5,133 nt of DNA from Acidobacteriota bacterium (GTDB taxonomy: Bacteria; Acidobacteriota; Vicinamibacteria; Vicinamibacterales; CAVVIG01). The stretch is from NCBI GenBank assembly GCA_003222555.1, contig QHWL01000151.1, positions 1 to 5,133 of the forward strand. Direction: 5' to 3'. This document shows positions 1-5,133 of the stretch, piece by piece; the stretch's first letter is position 1; each line of letters starts with the position of its first letter. The position numbers and the translations under genes were made by a program. Under the pieces are notes generated by a model. It did not search any database, was not told the DNA's origin, and worked only from the letters and a program-made list of their open reading frames with translations.

Positions 1-337
1 CCTGCAGCGCCGATTGCGATGCGAGGAGCACGCACGCACCAGGCTCGACGCGTACCGACTGCTGCAAGTCATCGCCCGCGAACACGCCGGGCCCCGAGCA
101 GACGATGATCAGGTACGCGGCGGAGCCGATCTGAAAGCACTGCCCGATCCGAAATGGCGGTTCGGCGTACGCGTGTGCGATCACAGTGTGGCCGCGCCGA
201 TAGGCGAAGACGAGCTCGAGCCTCGCGCGACGACCGACAGCCCGCACGTCCCGCCGGTCGTCGACGATGTGCGGAGATCGCGTCCCCCGCTCCTCGCCGG
301 CCGTAACGGCACGAGGTGCGCGGCCGCTTTCGATCAC
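1..337 (-). CDS. ureD: Urease accessory protein UreD (UreH), N-terminal part, cut by the window edge
   Basis: This is the scaffold chaperone that binds apo-urease and recruits UreF and UreG for nickel insertion. Only the first 112 codons are visible. From about residue 39 the translation follows the UreD family: [19 protein letters not shown], then [10 protein letters not shown], then a [10 protein letters not shown] segment (residues 82-91) equivalent to the usual PPGG-(I/V)-V-GGD motif, then [16 protein letters not shown], matching the family stretch before the conserved Ala-Thr-Lys region. The chosen start is a GTG whose last two bases lie in the ureG stop codon (GTGA overlap), implying translational coupling. 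The first ~38 residues are Arg/Asp-rich and not family-like, so a later start such as the GTG at codon 31 (position 247) is possible. The family identity is quite secure; the start is less so. Confidence 0.88.
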   Translation of the reverse strand, partial: MIESGRAPRAVTAGEERGTRSPHIVDDRRDVRAVGRRARLELVFAYRRGHTVIAHAYAEPPFRIGQCFQIGSAAYLIIVCSGPGVFAGDDLQQSVRVEPGACVLLASQSALQ

Positions 338-954
338 GGCTCGTAGAGCAGATCGTGTCGAATCCACGTCACCACCTCCTCCAGGCCGGCACCGGTCTTC
401 AGGTTCGTGAACACCAACGATCGCTCGCCTCGCATCATCTTCGCATCACGCGCCATCACGTCGAGATCGGCGCCGACGTGCGGCGCGAGATCGACCTTAT
501 TGATGACGAGCAGATCCGAGCGCGTGACGCCCGGGCCGCCCTTTCGTGGAATCTTGTCGCCGCCCGACACGTCGATCACATAGATTGACGCGTCCACGAG
601 CTCGGGGCTGAAGCCCGCCGCCAGGTTGTCGCCGCCGCTCTCGAGAAACACGACGTCGAGATCGGGGAACCGGCCGGTCAACTCATCGAGCGCGTCGAAG
701 TTCATCGACGCATCCTCGCGAATCGCCGTGTGCGGGCATCCTCCCGTCTGCACGCCGATGATCCGGTCGGCCGATAACGCCTCGCTTCGGACCAGGAATT
801 CCATGTCCTCGCGCGTAAAGATGTCGTTGGTAATCACGCCGAGACGATACTCAGCGCGCATTCGCTTGCATAGCGCGTCCACCAACGCTGTCTTGCCGGA
901 GCCGACCGGCCCGCCGATCCCGATCCGAACGGGCGTGCTGCGGGGATTGGTCAC
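334..954 (-). CDS. ureG: Urease accessory GTPase UreG
   Basis: This SIMIBI-class GTPase couples GTP hydrolysis to nickel delivery to urease, as part of the UreD-UreF-UreG complex, and receives nickel from UreE. The 206 residues are full family length. Visible motifs are the P-loop GGPVGSGKT (residues 14-22), [13 protein letters not shown] (42-54), the nickel-binding Cys-Pro-His triad (C73, H75) within [24 protein letters not shown] (105-113), [18 protein letters not shown] (125-142) and the guanine-specificity motif NKVD (152-155). The start is GTG, overlapping the ureF stop codon by GTGA. No clear Shine-Dalgarno is present, so translation is probably coupled to ureF. It is followed by ureD with the same type of overlap. 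Nothing is missing or truncated, and the identification is very secure. Confidence 0.98.
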   Translation of the reverse strand: MTNPRSTPVRIGIGGPVGSGKTALVDALCKRMRAEYRLGVITNDIFTREDMEFLVRSEALSADRIIGVQTGGCPHTAIREDASMNFDALDELTGRFPDLDVVFLESGGDNLAAGFSPELVDASIYVIDVSGGDKIPRKGGPGVTRSDLLVINKVDLAPHVGADLDVMARDAKMMRGERSLVFTNLKTGAGLEEVVTWIRHDLLYEP

Positions 955-1634
955 GACCGGAACAACCGCGAGTGGACGTACTGATGGGTCATCTGGGCGA
1001 TGTCGAGCGCGGGCATGAACGATTCCGGCTCAGCTTTCCGGAACATCATCGCGTCCACTGTCGCGGGCACGCGCGCGAGCACGCGGCTGAGCAACAGGTG
1101 CGCCTCGTTCTGACCGATTGCGATCAGCCGCATGGCCGACGAAATGGTGGCCGCCAGCCGGGTGTACGCGAAGCCTTCCACGGCCTGCCGCTGCTCGATG
1201 CCCGCGCACGCGCACGCGCCGGCAAACGCCACCGGCAGCGTCGGCCCGAGCGTGCGCAGCGAGACGAGCGCCAGCGCGTGTTGCAGCCGTGCGTGGGGAT
1301 GGAGCGTCTGCCAGGTATTCAGAAGACGGAGCCCCATCGATCGGCTCGCCATCCGCGTCGTCGACGAGGGGCGCATCGCCGTCAGCTCTTCGTCGAGCGC
1401 GATGAGCGAGTCCCACTCCTGCTCATGAAACGCCGACCACGCGATGACGACTGCGGGACCGTCGCACCGCCCAATCGCCTCCTCGAGGCAGACGTCGAGC
1501 CAGCGCTGCAGATCGCCGGCTCCGCGGACGAGCCCTGCGCTGGCGGCAGATTCCAGTCCGTCGGAATGAGCGAACGCGCCGACGGGGAACAGCGAATCGC
1601 ACAAGTGCAGCAGCGCGAGCAGTGGAGCGCTCAT
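951..1634 (-). CDS. ureF: Urease accessory protein UreF
   Basis: UreF bridges UreD and UreG in the urease activation complex and is thought to gate UreG GTPase activity. The 227-residue product has the all-helical UreF pattern: an N-terminal [18 protein letters not shown] (residues 11-28), [12 protein letters not shown] (94-105), a long helix with [15 protein letters not shown] (165-179), and the C-terminal [20 protein letters not shown] (208-227), which ends as the family usually does. I chose the ATG at 1634, one base after the ureE stop, because family homology begins right after it. An in-frame GTG at 1664 would add ten residues (MPWPRIIITE) overlapping the His-tail codons of ureE; those residues do not look family-like. 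There is no strong ribosome binding site, which suggests re-initiation after ureE. Confidence 0.96.
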   Translation of the reverse strand: MSAPLLALLHLCDSLFPVGAFAHSDGLESAASAGLVRGAGDLQRWLDVCLEEAIGRCDGPAVVIAWSAFHEQEWDSLIALDEELTAMRPSSTTRMASRSMGLRLLNTWQTLHPHARLQHALALVSLRTLGPTLPVAFAGACACAGIEQRQAVEGFAYTRLAATISSAMRLIAIGQNEAHLLLSRVLARVPATVDAMMFRKAEPESFMPALDIAQMTHQYVHSRLFRS

Positions 1635-1635
1635 C

Positions 1636-2103
1636 TCAGTGATGATGATGCGCGGCCACGGCACTTACAGGCGTGAACGCGACATTCGCCCGCACGAAGG
1701 GGATGCGGTAACGCTGGAGCAGCGATTCGACTCCGGGCACATCCGGACACACGAGCGTGCGGTCTGTAATCATCAGCGGCTGATGGCCGTTGCCGAGGTG
1801 ATACGCAAACAGTCCCCAGTCGGACGAGGTCTGCGGCTCGATGACGAAGACGGGTTCGGGCCGCTCCACGATGTCAACGACCAGGCGCGGCGGGTCGAGC
1901 ACCAGACAATGGCCGGCCCGCAGGAGCATCCCACGCGACAGCGAGGTCCCGAACTCGACGCCCCCGTCAGACCGTCGCCGCCCGTGGGACTTCTGGCGCT
2001 CCTCCCACCCGAGCGTGATGGTGTCTCGCGCGTAGCCTGCGCACGACTCCGGCAGTTCTGATTCGCGATAGATCCGATCGGCAACCGGCAACGTCTTGAA
2101 CAC
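1636..2103 (-). CDS. ureE: Urease nickel metallochaperone UreE
   Basis: UreE is a dimeric cytosolic metallochaperone that passes Ni(II) to UreG. Starting at the GTG at 2103 it has 155 residues, the usual family size. The N-terminal domain contains LGWEERQKSHGRRRSDGGVEFG (about residues 31-52) and LSRGMLLRAGHCLVL (55-69). The C-terminal metal-binding domain has the hallmark AYHLGNGHQPLMI (100-112), with H107 at the position of the conserved dimer-interface nickel ligand. The protein ends in AAHHHH, a short histidine tail. The GTG start is preferred because an AGGTGAG lies six bases upstream. An in-frame upstream GTG at 2166 would only add about 21 residues translated from repeat DNA. Unlike its neighbours, this gene is separated from the preceding ureC by 165 nt. 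Confidence 0.95.
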   Translation of the reverse strand: MFKTLPVADRIYRESELPESCAGYARDTITLGWEERQKSHGRRRSDGGVEFGTSLSRGMLLRAGHCLVLDPPRLVVDIVERPEPVFVIEPQTSSDWGLFAYHLGNGHQPLMITDRTLVCPDVPGVESLLQRYRIPFVRANVAFTPVSAVAAHHHH

Positions 2104-2109
2104 GCCCGT

Positions 2110-2116
2110 CTCACCT
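2110..2116 (-). promoter_or_regulatory. Ribosome binding site that sets the ureE start
   Basis: On the minus strand this reads AGGTGAG (flanked as AAAGGTGAG), followed by a six-base spacer and GTG at 2103. It is the clearest Shine-Dalgarno sequence in the operon. It fits the fact that ureE, lying behind a 165-nt gap, cannot rely on coupling to ureC translation. It directly abuts the repeat element that fills the gap. Confidence 0.7.
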
Positions 2117-2118
2117 TT

Positions 2119-2230
2119 GACCGCAGAGCTCGCAGAGCTCACGGAAAAATGCAACCACGAAGACACGAAAATTGCCTTCTCAACAACATCAAGAACGTCT
2201 CTGCGGGTCTCCGCGGTCTCTGCGTTGAAC
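2119..2230. repeat. GCAGAG-type intergenic repeat element with inverted arms, inside the ure operon
   Basis: The ureC-ureE gap holds a structured non-coding segment. The left arm has two perfect 9-bp direct copies of CGCAGAGCT (2122-2130 and 2131-2139). The middle holds CACGAA twice, eight bases apart (2156-2161, 2164-2169). The right arm carries CTCTGCG twice (2199-2205 and 2218-2224), the inverse of the left-arm motif, so GACCGCAGAG (2119-2128) can pair with the right arm with one bulge. The right arm ends in TCTCTGCGTTGAAC, which recurs in reverse complement at 4814. No credible ORF occupies it. From memory, similar 'CGCAGAG / CACGAAGACACGAA' intergenic sequences occur in many high-GC environmental bacteria, but I could not search. 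It could act as an mRNA hairpin between structural and accessory genes; that role is inference. Confidence 0.7.
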
Positions 2231-2268
2231 GTGATTTCTTCACAATCTGAAGGCGAAGACTACGGCGA

Positions 2269-3975
2269 TCAAAACAAAAAATAGCGCTGCGCCAGCGGAA
2301 GCACATCAACCGCGTCGCAGCGGAGCAGCTCGCCGTCGGCCCTCACCTCGTAGGTGTCCGGGTTGACGTCGATTTTCGGCAGCGCGTCGTTGAGCACCAG
2401 ATCTTGTTTGCGGAGCGTTCGACATCCTCGAACCGCAGCGCCCGGCCGTTGCAGCCCGGCCAGCGCACCCGATTCGAGCCCTGCCTGACTGACAAAATGG
2501 AAGCTGCACGCGTGCAGCGCCGCGCCGTAGCCGCCGAACATGTTGCGCGCGATGACCGGCTGCGGAGTCGGAATCGACGCGTTGCCGTCGCCCATCATCG
2601 CGCCTGCAATGAATCCACCCTTGATGACGAGCTCGGGCTTGGCGCCAAAAAACGCAGGCTTCCACAGGACGAGGTCCGCGAGCTTTCCGACTTCGATCGA
2701 ACCCACATGAGCGGCGATACCGTGCGCAATCGCCGGGTTGATCGTGTACTTGGCGACATAGCGCCTCACACGGAGGTTGTCGCTGTCCGCGGACTCGCCC
2801 GGCAGTCGTCCTCGCTGGCGCTTCATCTTGTCGGCGGTCTGCCAGGTGCGGCAGATGACTTCGCCGATTCGCCCCATGGCCTGCGAATCGGACGACATCA
2901 TGCTGAGCGCCCCGATGTCGTGGAGGATGTCCTCGGCCGCAATCGTCTCCGGGCGAATGCGCGAGTCGGCGAATGCGACGTCTTCCGGCACCTTGGGCGA
3001 CAGATGATGGCAGACCATCAGCATGTCGAGATGCTCGTCCAGCGTGTTGCGCGTGAACGGCATCGTCGGGTTGGTCGACGAAGGCAGCACGTTCGGTTCG
3101 CCACACAGCCGGATGATGTCGGGCGCGTGCCCGCCGCCCGCTCCTTCCGTGTGGTAGGTGTGGATGGTGCGGCCGCCAATCGCCTTGATGGTGTCTTCGA
3201 CGAAGCCGGTTTCGTTCAAGGTGTCGGTGTGAATGGCCACCTGGACGTCGAACTCGTCGGCCACCGACAGACACTGATCGATCGCAGCGGGCGTCGAGCC
3301 CCAGTCCTCGTGCAGCTTCAGGCCCAGCGCGCCGGCCCGGATCTGTTCGCGCAGCGCCTCAGCCTGGGAGCCGTTCCCTTTTCCGAGAAACCCGAAATTC
3401 AACGGGAACGCCTCCGCCGCCTCGTACATCCGTCGAATGTGCCAGGGGCCGGGCGTGCACGTCGTCGCTTTCGTGCCGGTCGCCGGCCCTGTTCCGCCGC
3501 CGATCAGCGTCGTGATGCCGGAATGGAATGCGTCGGGAATCTGCGTGGGCGAGATGAAATGGACGTGCGAGTCGATCGCGCCGCTGGTGAGAATGTGACC
3601 CTCGCCGGCGACAATTTCGGTCGATGCACCGATCTCGAGGCCCTCGGTTACGCCGTCCATGACGCCAGGATTGCCGGATTTGCCGATTGCGCTGATGCAG
3701 CCGTCGCGGACGCCCACATCCGCCTTGTAGATGCCGGTGCTGTCCACGATCACGACCGACGTAATCACGAGATCGGGCGATCCGCCGTGTCGGCTGACGC
3801 CCGGCGACTGTCCCATGCCGTCGCGGATGACCTTGCCGCCGCCGAACTTGGCTTCCTCGCCGTACACCGTCCAGTCGCGATCGATGCGAATGACGAGCTC
3901 GGTGTCCGCTAGACGGATGCGGTCGCCGGTCGTGGGCCCGTAATGGTCCGCATATGTCCGTCGAGCGATCTTCAT
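2269..3975 (-). CDS. ureC: Urease alpha subunit (catalytic), UreC
   Basis: This is the catalytic subunit of urease, hydrolysing urea to ammonia and carbamate in the cytosol. Its 568 residues equal the normal bacterial alpha-subunit length. It belongs to the amidohydrolase fold: an N-terminal beta region with [15 protein letters not shown], then the TIM-barrel. All active-site residues are visible at positions shifted by three from the Klebsiella numbering as I recall it: nickel ligands H137 and H139 (SHVHF), carbamylated lysine K220 (GLKLHEDWG), H222, H249 (AIHTDTLNE), H275 ([13 protein letters not shown]) and D363 (SSDSQAMGR), plus the mobile-flap C322-H323 ([22 protein letters not shown]). 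The C-terminus [10 protein letters not shown] is the usual ending. The ATG overlaps the ureB stop (ATGA). Activity depends on the downstream accessory genes. Confidence 0.99.
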   Translation of the reverse strand: MKIARRTYADHYGPTTGDRIRLADTELVIRIDRDWTVYGEEAKFGGGKVIRDGMGQSPGVSRHGGSPDLVITSVVIVDSTGIYKADVGVRDGCISAIGKSGNPGVMDGVTEGLEIGASTEIVAGEGHILTSGAIDSHVHFISPTQIPDAFHSGITTLIGGGTGPATGTKATTCTPGPWHIRRMYEAAEAFPLNFGFLGKGNGSQAEALREQIRAGALGLKLHEDWGSTPAAIDQCLSVADEFDVQVAIHTDTLNETGFVEDTIKAIGGRTIHTYHTEGAGGGHAPDIIRLCGEPNVLPSSTNPTMPFTRNTLDEHLDMLMVCHHLSPKVPEDVAFADSRIRPETIAAEDILHDIGALSMMSSDSQAMGRIGEVICRTWQTADKMKRQRGRLPGESADSDNLRVRRYVAKYTINPAIAHGIAAHVGSIEVGKLADLVLWKPAFFGAKPELVIKGGFIAGAMMGDGNASIPTPQPVIARNMFGGYGAALHACSFHFVSQAGLESGALAGLQRPGAAVRGCRTLRKQDLVLNDALPKIDVNPDTYEVRADGELLRCDAVDVLPLAQRYFLF

Positions 3976-4340
3976 TTTGGGGTCCGCGTAAACGCGCGGC
4001 TGCGTTCGAGCGCCTGCCGCCTCACCTCGGGGTCGTCTAGAGCGCCCTCCACGAGTCGATTGAGGCCAACCACCTCACGGCGGCCGCCGATCGCCACCAG
4101 CTCGACTTCGCGCGTGTCGCCCGGCTCGAACCTCACCGCGGTCCCCGCGGCGATATTGAGCCGCATGCCGTAGCCTGCCTCACGATCGAAGTCGAGGAAG
4201 CGGTTCACTTCGAAGAAGTGGCAATGGGAGCCGACCTGCACCGGCCGATCGCCCCGATTCGTCACATCGAGGCGGCGCGTCGGTCTCCCGGCATTGATTT
4301 CGAGGGGCTCGGTCGAGAGGAAGTATTCGCCTGGAATCAT
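3972..4340 (-). CDS. ureB: Urease beta subunit UreB
   Basis: This structural subunit assembles with UreA and UreC into the (alpha-beta-gamma)3 trimer. The 122-residue protein begins [20 protein letters not shown], typical of the family, and contains [17 protein letters not shown] (residues 30-46), [26 protein letters not shown] (61-86) and a [10 protein letters not shown] segment. It is somewhat longer than the ~100-105 residue enterobacterial subunits through a charged C-terminal tail ([18 protein letters not shown]), as in several other bacteria. Residue 40 is Cys where the motif usually has Tyr or Phe (VGSHYHF/VGSHFHF). ATG lies three bases after the ureA stop, with a GGTGA very close upstream, and its own stop overlaps the ureC start. 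Confidence 0.98.
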   Translation of the reverse strand: MIPGEYFLSTEPLEINAGRPTRRLDVTNRGDRPVQVGSHCHFFEVNRFLDFDREAGYGMRLNIAAGTAVRFEPGDTREVELVAIGGRREVVGLNRLVEGALDDPEVRRQALERSRAFTRTPK

Positions 4341-4343
4341 GCG

Positions 4344-4646
4344 TCACCGGATCGGGTTGTGAATCGTCACGAGCTTCGTGCCGTCGGGGAACGTGCCTTC
4401 GACCTGGATCTCGCCGACCATTTCCGGCACGCCTTCCATCACGGCATCGGCGCGCAGAATGGTCGGACCGATGCTCATGATCTCGGCGACCGAGTTGCCA
4501 TCGCGGATCAATTCGAGAATTTCGGAGGTGATGAGCGCGACAGCCTCGGGGTGATTGAGCTTCACGCCACGGTCGCGGCGTTTTCGTGCGAGCTCGCCGG
4601 CGGCGAAAATCAGCAGCTTGTCGACTTCACGTGGAGTAAGATGCAC
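4344..4646 (-). CDS. ureA: Urease gamma subunit UreA
   Basis: This is the small structural subunit of urease and the first gene of the operon. Its 100 residues are exactly the family length, and the whole chain matches: [20 protein letters not shown] at the start, [20 protein letters not shown], then [11 protein letters not shown] and [21 protein letters not shown], ending [10 protein letters not shown]. The start codon is GTG at 4646, chosen because MHLTPRE is the usual N-terminus and no in-frame start lies just upstream. There is no convincing Shine-Dalgarno before it, which is notable for the lead gene of an operon; a short leader from the putative promoter at 4671-4679 would leave little room for one. 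ureB follows after three bases. Confidence 0.98.
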   Translation of the reverse strand: MHLTPREVDKLLIFAAGELARKRRDRGVKLNHPEAVALITSEILELIRDGNSVAEIMSIGPTILRADAVMEGVPEMVGEIQVEGTFPDGTKLVTIHNPIR

Positions 4647-4670
4647 GGGGCCGCGCCAGAATTGCGTGGC

Positions 4671-4679
4671 ATCATAGCA
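4671..4679 (-). promoter_or_regulatory. Candidate extended -10 promoter for the urease operon
   Basis: The minus strand reads TGC-TATGAT, an extended -10 (TGN plus a 5/6 match to TATAAT), about 24 bases upstream of the ureA GTG. No good TTGACA-like -35 is found at 16-18 bp spacing, which extended -10 promoters can tolerate. Initiation would fall near 4664, giving a leader of only about 18 nt. This is a prediction from motif match alone; I see no operator-like palindrome that would name a regulator. Confidence 0.3.
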
Positions 4680-4686
4680 CTGTAAG

Positions 4687-4707
4687 GGCGGGTCTTCCGG
4701 ATCCGCC
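4687..4707. repeat. Imperfect hairpin upstream of ureA
   Basis: GGCGGGTC (4687-4694) and GATCCGCC (4700-4707) form an 8-bp stem with one mismatch (a G-U pair in one of the two RNA strands) around a 5-base loop TTCCG. It lies just upstream of the candidate ureA -10. There is no following T-tract on either strand, so it is not a convincing intrinsic terminator for the upstream gene. It may be part of a palindromic dispersed intergenic repeat, or an operator; neither can be decided from one copy. Confidence 0.4.
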
Positions 4708-4813
4708 GTTCATACCGATCCTGGGGACCTGGCCTACGAGAATGTCGTGTCGCCCGGCCCACGCGAGACGCCATTTCGCGCGGCACTCCCTTAAGAGGTT
4801 GTGAACAGACCGC

Positions 4814-4844
4814 GTTCAACGCAGAGACCGCCGAGGCCGCAGAG
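4814..4844. repeat. Second copy of the GCAGAG-type repeat, inverted relative to the ureC-ureE copy
   Basis: GTTCAACGCAGAGACCGC (4814-4831) is identical over 18 bases to the reverse complement of 2213-2230. The match continues imperfectly, with one base deleted and two substituted, to a second CGCAGAG (4838-4844). The two CGCAGAG motifs are 18 bp apart here and 19 bp apart in the other copy. It lacks the CACGAA middle and the opposite arm, so it is a half-element. It sits directly before the 9-bp tandem repeat. Confidence 0.7.
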
Positions 4845-4860
4845 TCATTCCTCTCCTGCC

Positions 4861-4914
4861 CACCTGCCCCATCTGCGCCACCTGCCCCATCTGCCCCACC
4901 TGCGCCACCTGCCC
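4861..4914. repeat. 9-bp tandem repeat (CAYCTGCSC), six units
   Basis: Six consecutive 9-base units follow the consensus CA(C/T)CTGC(C/G)C: units ending CCC, CGC, CCC, CCC, CGC, CCC, with C/T variation at the third base. Degenerate partial units flank it on both sides (about 4855-4860 and 4915-4923). The minus strand is G-rich, with repeated GGTGGGGCAGG-like runs, so it might form G-quadruplex-like structures in DNA or RNA. It starts 11 bases past the stop of the PepSY gene, in its 3' untranslated region. Because the unit is a multiple of three, every frame stays open and gives artificial low-complexity ORFs such as (L/PH)n or (V/M)-(G/A)-Q repeats. Confidence 0.9.
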
Positions 4915-4925
4915 CACCCCACCTC

Positions 4926-5133
4926 TCAGGTTCTGATCGGCGATCGGGCGATCCTCCGGGCGTTGCGTTTCAGACGTCTGAATCCGATGAACAGACCGAT
5001 GGCGCTCGACAACCCGCCACCGAGGCTGAGCGCGATCATGCCGATGTCCCAAAGCGGCCGATTGTAGTACCAGAACGAGAAGTCGAGAGTGTGCAGGCCA
5101 AAGAACACCCAGCGATTCAGCCGGGCTCGCCAG
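4926..5133 (-). CDS. PepSY-associated transmembrane protein, C-terminal end (5' end outside window)
   Basis: The frame is open through the right edge and gives 68 residues before a TGA. They read ARLNRWVFFGLHTLDFSFWY, then YNRPLWDIGMIALSLGGG, then one hydrophobic helix (about residues 28-51) capped by FRRLKRNARR, a positive cytosolic end. The W-x-F-x-GLH-x-LDF-x-F ... RPLWD ... LGG pattern is what I recognise from the C-terminus of PepSY-associated TM-helix proteins, membrane proteins with extracytoplasmic PepSY domains that often sit near iron-uptake or reductase genes. The GTG at 5108 is inside the conserved motif, so it is not the start. The gene is co-directional with urease but separated by 279 bp of repeat-rich DNA; a functional link is not supported. 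Confidence 0.75.
   Translation of the reverse strand, partial: WRARLNRWVFFGLHTLDFSFWYYNRPLWDIGMIALSLGGGLSSAIGLFIGFRRLKRNARRIARSPIRT

Noticed and set aside
972..1676. Plus-strand frame of 234 codons opposite ureF
   Set aside because: Arg/Glu/His-rich antisense shadow; ureF is a clear family match on the other strand.
2306..3274. Second minus-strand frame of 322 codons inside ureC
   Set aside because: Frame-shifted shadow of ureC with Arg/His/Gly-rich noise; the ureC frame has every catalytic motif intact.
2404..3912. Open frame of 502 codons on the plus strand opposite ureC
   Set aside because: It lies fully antisense to ureC, is rich in Arg/Ala/Val/His/Asp as expected for the mirror of GC-rich coding DNA, and shows no family motif.
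4641..4660. Sigma-54 (-24/-12) promoter TGGCGCGGCCCCGTGC in front of ureA, as expected for nitrogen control
   Set aside because: The GG-to-GC spacing is off by one base and the motif runs into the ureA start codon, so it cannot give a translatable leader.
4687..4707. Intrinsic terminator of the PepSY gene
   Set aside because: The short stem is imperfect and is not followed by a T-tract on either strand.
4610..4819. Minus-strand frame of 69 codons overlapping the start of ureA
   Set aside because: Arg/Ser/Pro-rich, overlaps the certain ureA start out of frame, and covers the hairpin and promoter region; no recognisable domain.
4861..4914. CRISPR array
   Set aside because: Units are 9 bp and contiguous with no spacers; it is a simple tandem repeat.
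4816..5067. Frames through the tandem repeat on both strands, giving (HLPHLR)n or (VGQMGQ)n peptides
   Set aside because: The 9-bp unit keeps all frames open; the low-complexity peptides are a by-product and the overlapping PepSY-type frame is the convincing one.

Overview
The window is an almost complete bacterial urease operon on the minus strand. In transcription order it reads ureA, ureB, ureC, ureE, ureF, ureG and the first 112 codons of ureD, which runs off the left edge. The three structural genes (gamma, beta and alpha subunits as separate proteins) come first and the nickel-insertion accessory genes follow. Most junctions overlap or nearly touch: ATGA at ureB/ureC, GTGA at ureF/ureG and at ureG/ureD, 3 nt at ureA/ureB and 1 nt at ureE/ureF. 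The one exception is a 165-nt gap between ureC and ureE, filled by a repeat-like element.

At the right edge, on the same strand and upstream of ureA, lies the 3' end of a second gene. It encodes the C-terminal membrane segment of a PepSY-associated transmembrane protein. The 279 bp between it and ureA contain a 9-bp tandem repeat, a second copy (opposite orientation) of the GCAGAG-type repeat seen between ureC and ureE, a small imperfect hairpin, and a plausible extended -10 promoter for the urease operon.

The DNA is GC-rich by eye, with GTG starts for ureA, ureE, ureG and ureD. The ure order, the PepSY neighbour and the CGCAGAG / CACGAA intergenic repeats suggest a soil-type, high-GC Gram-negative such as Acidobacteriota. 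This is a weak inference; nothing in the window fixes the taxon.

The proteins should work together as follows. UreA, UreB and UreC form the apo-urease. UreD, UreF and UreG form the GTP-dependent activation complex. UreE delivers nickel to UreG, so that the carbamylated-lysine di-nickel site in UreC is assembled. All UreC active-site residues are present, so the enzyme is predicted to be functional. I found no previously undescribed system here; the points worth a second look are the intergenic repeats and a few start-site and residue details.
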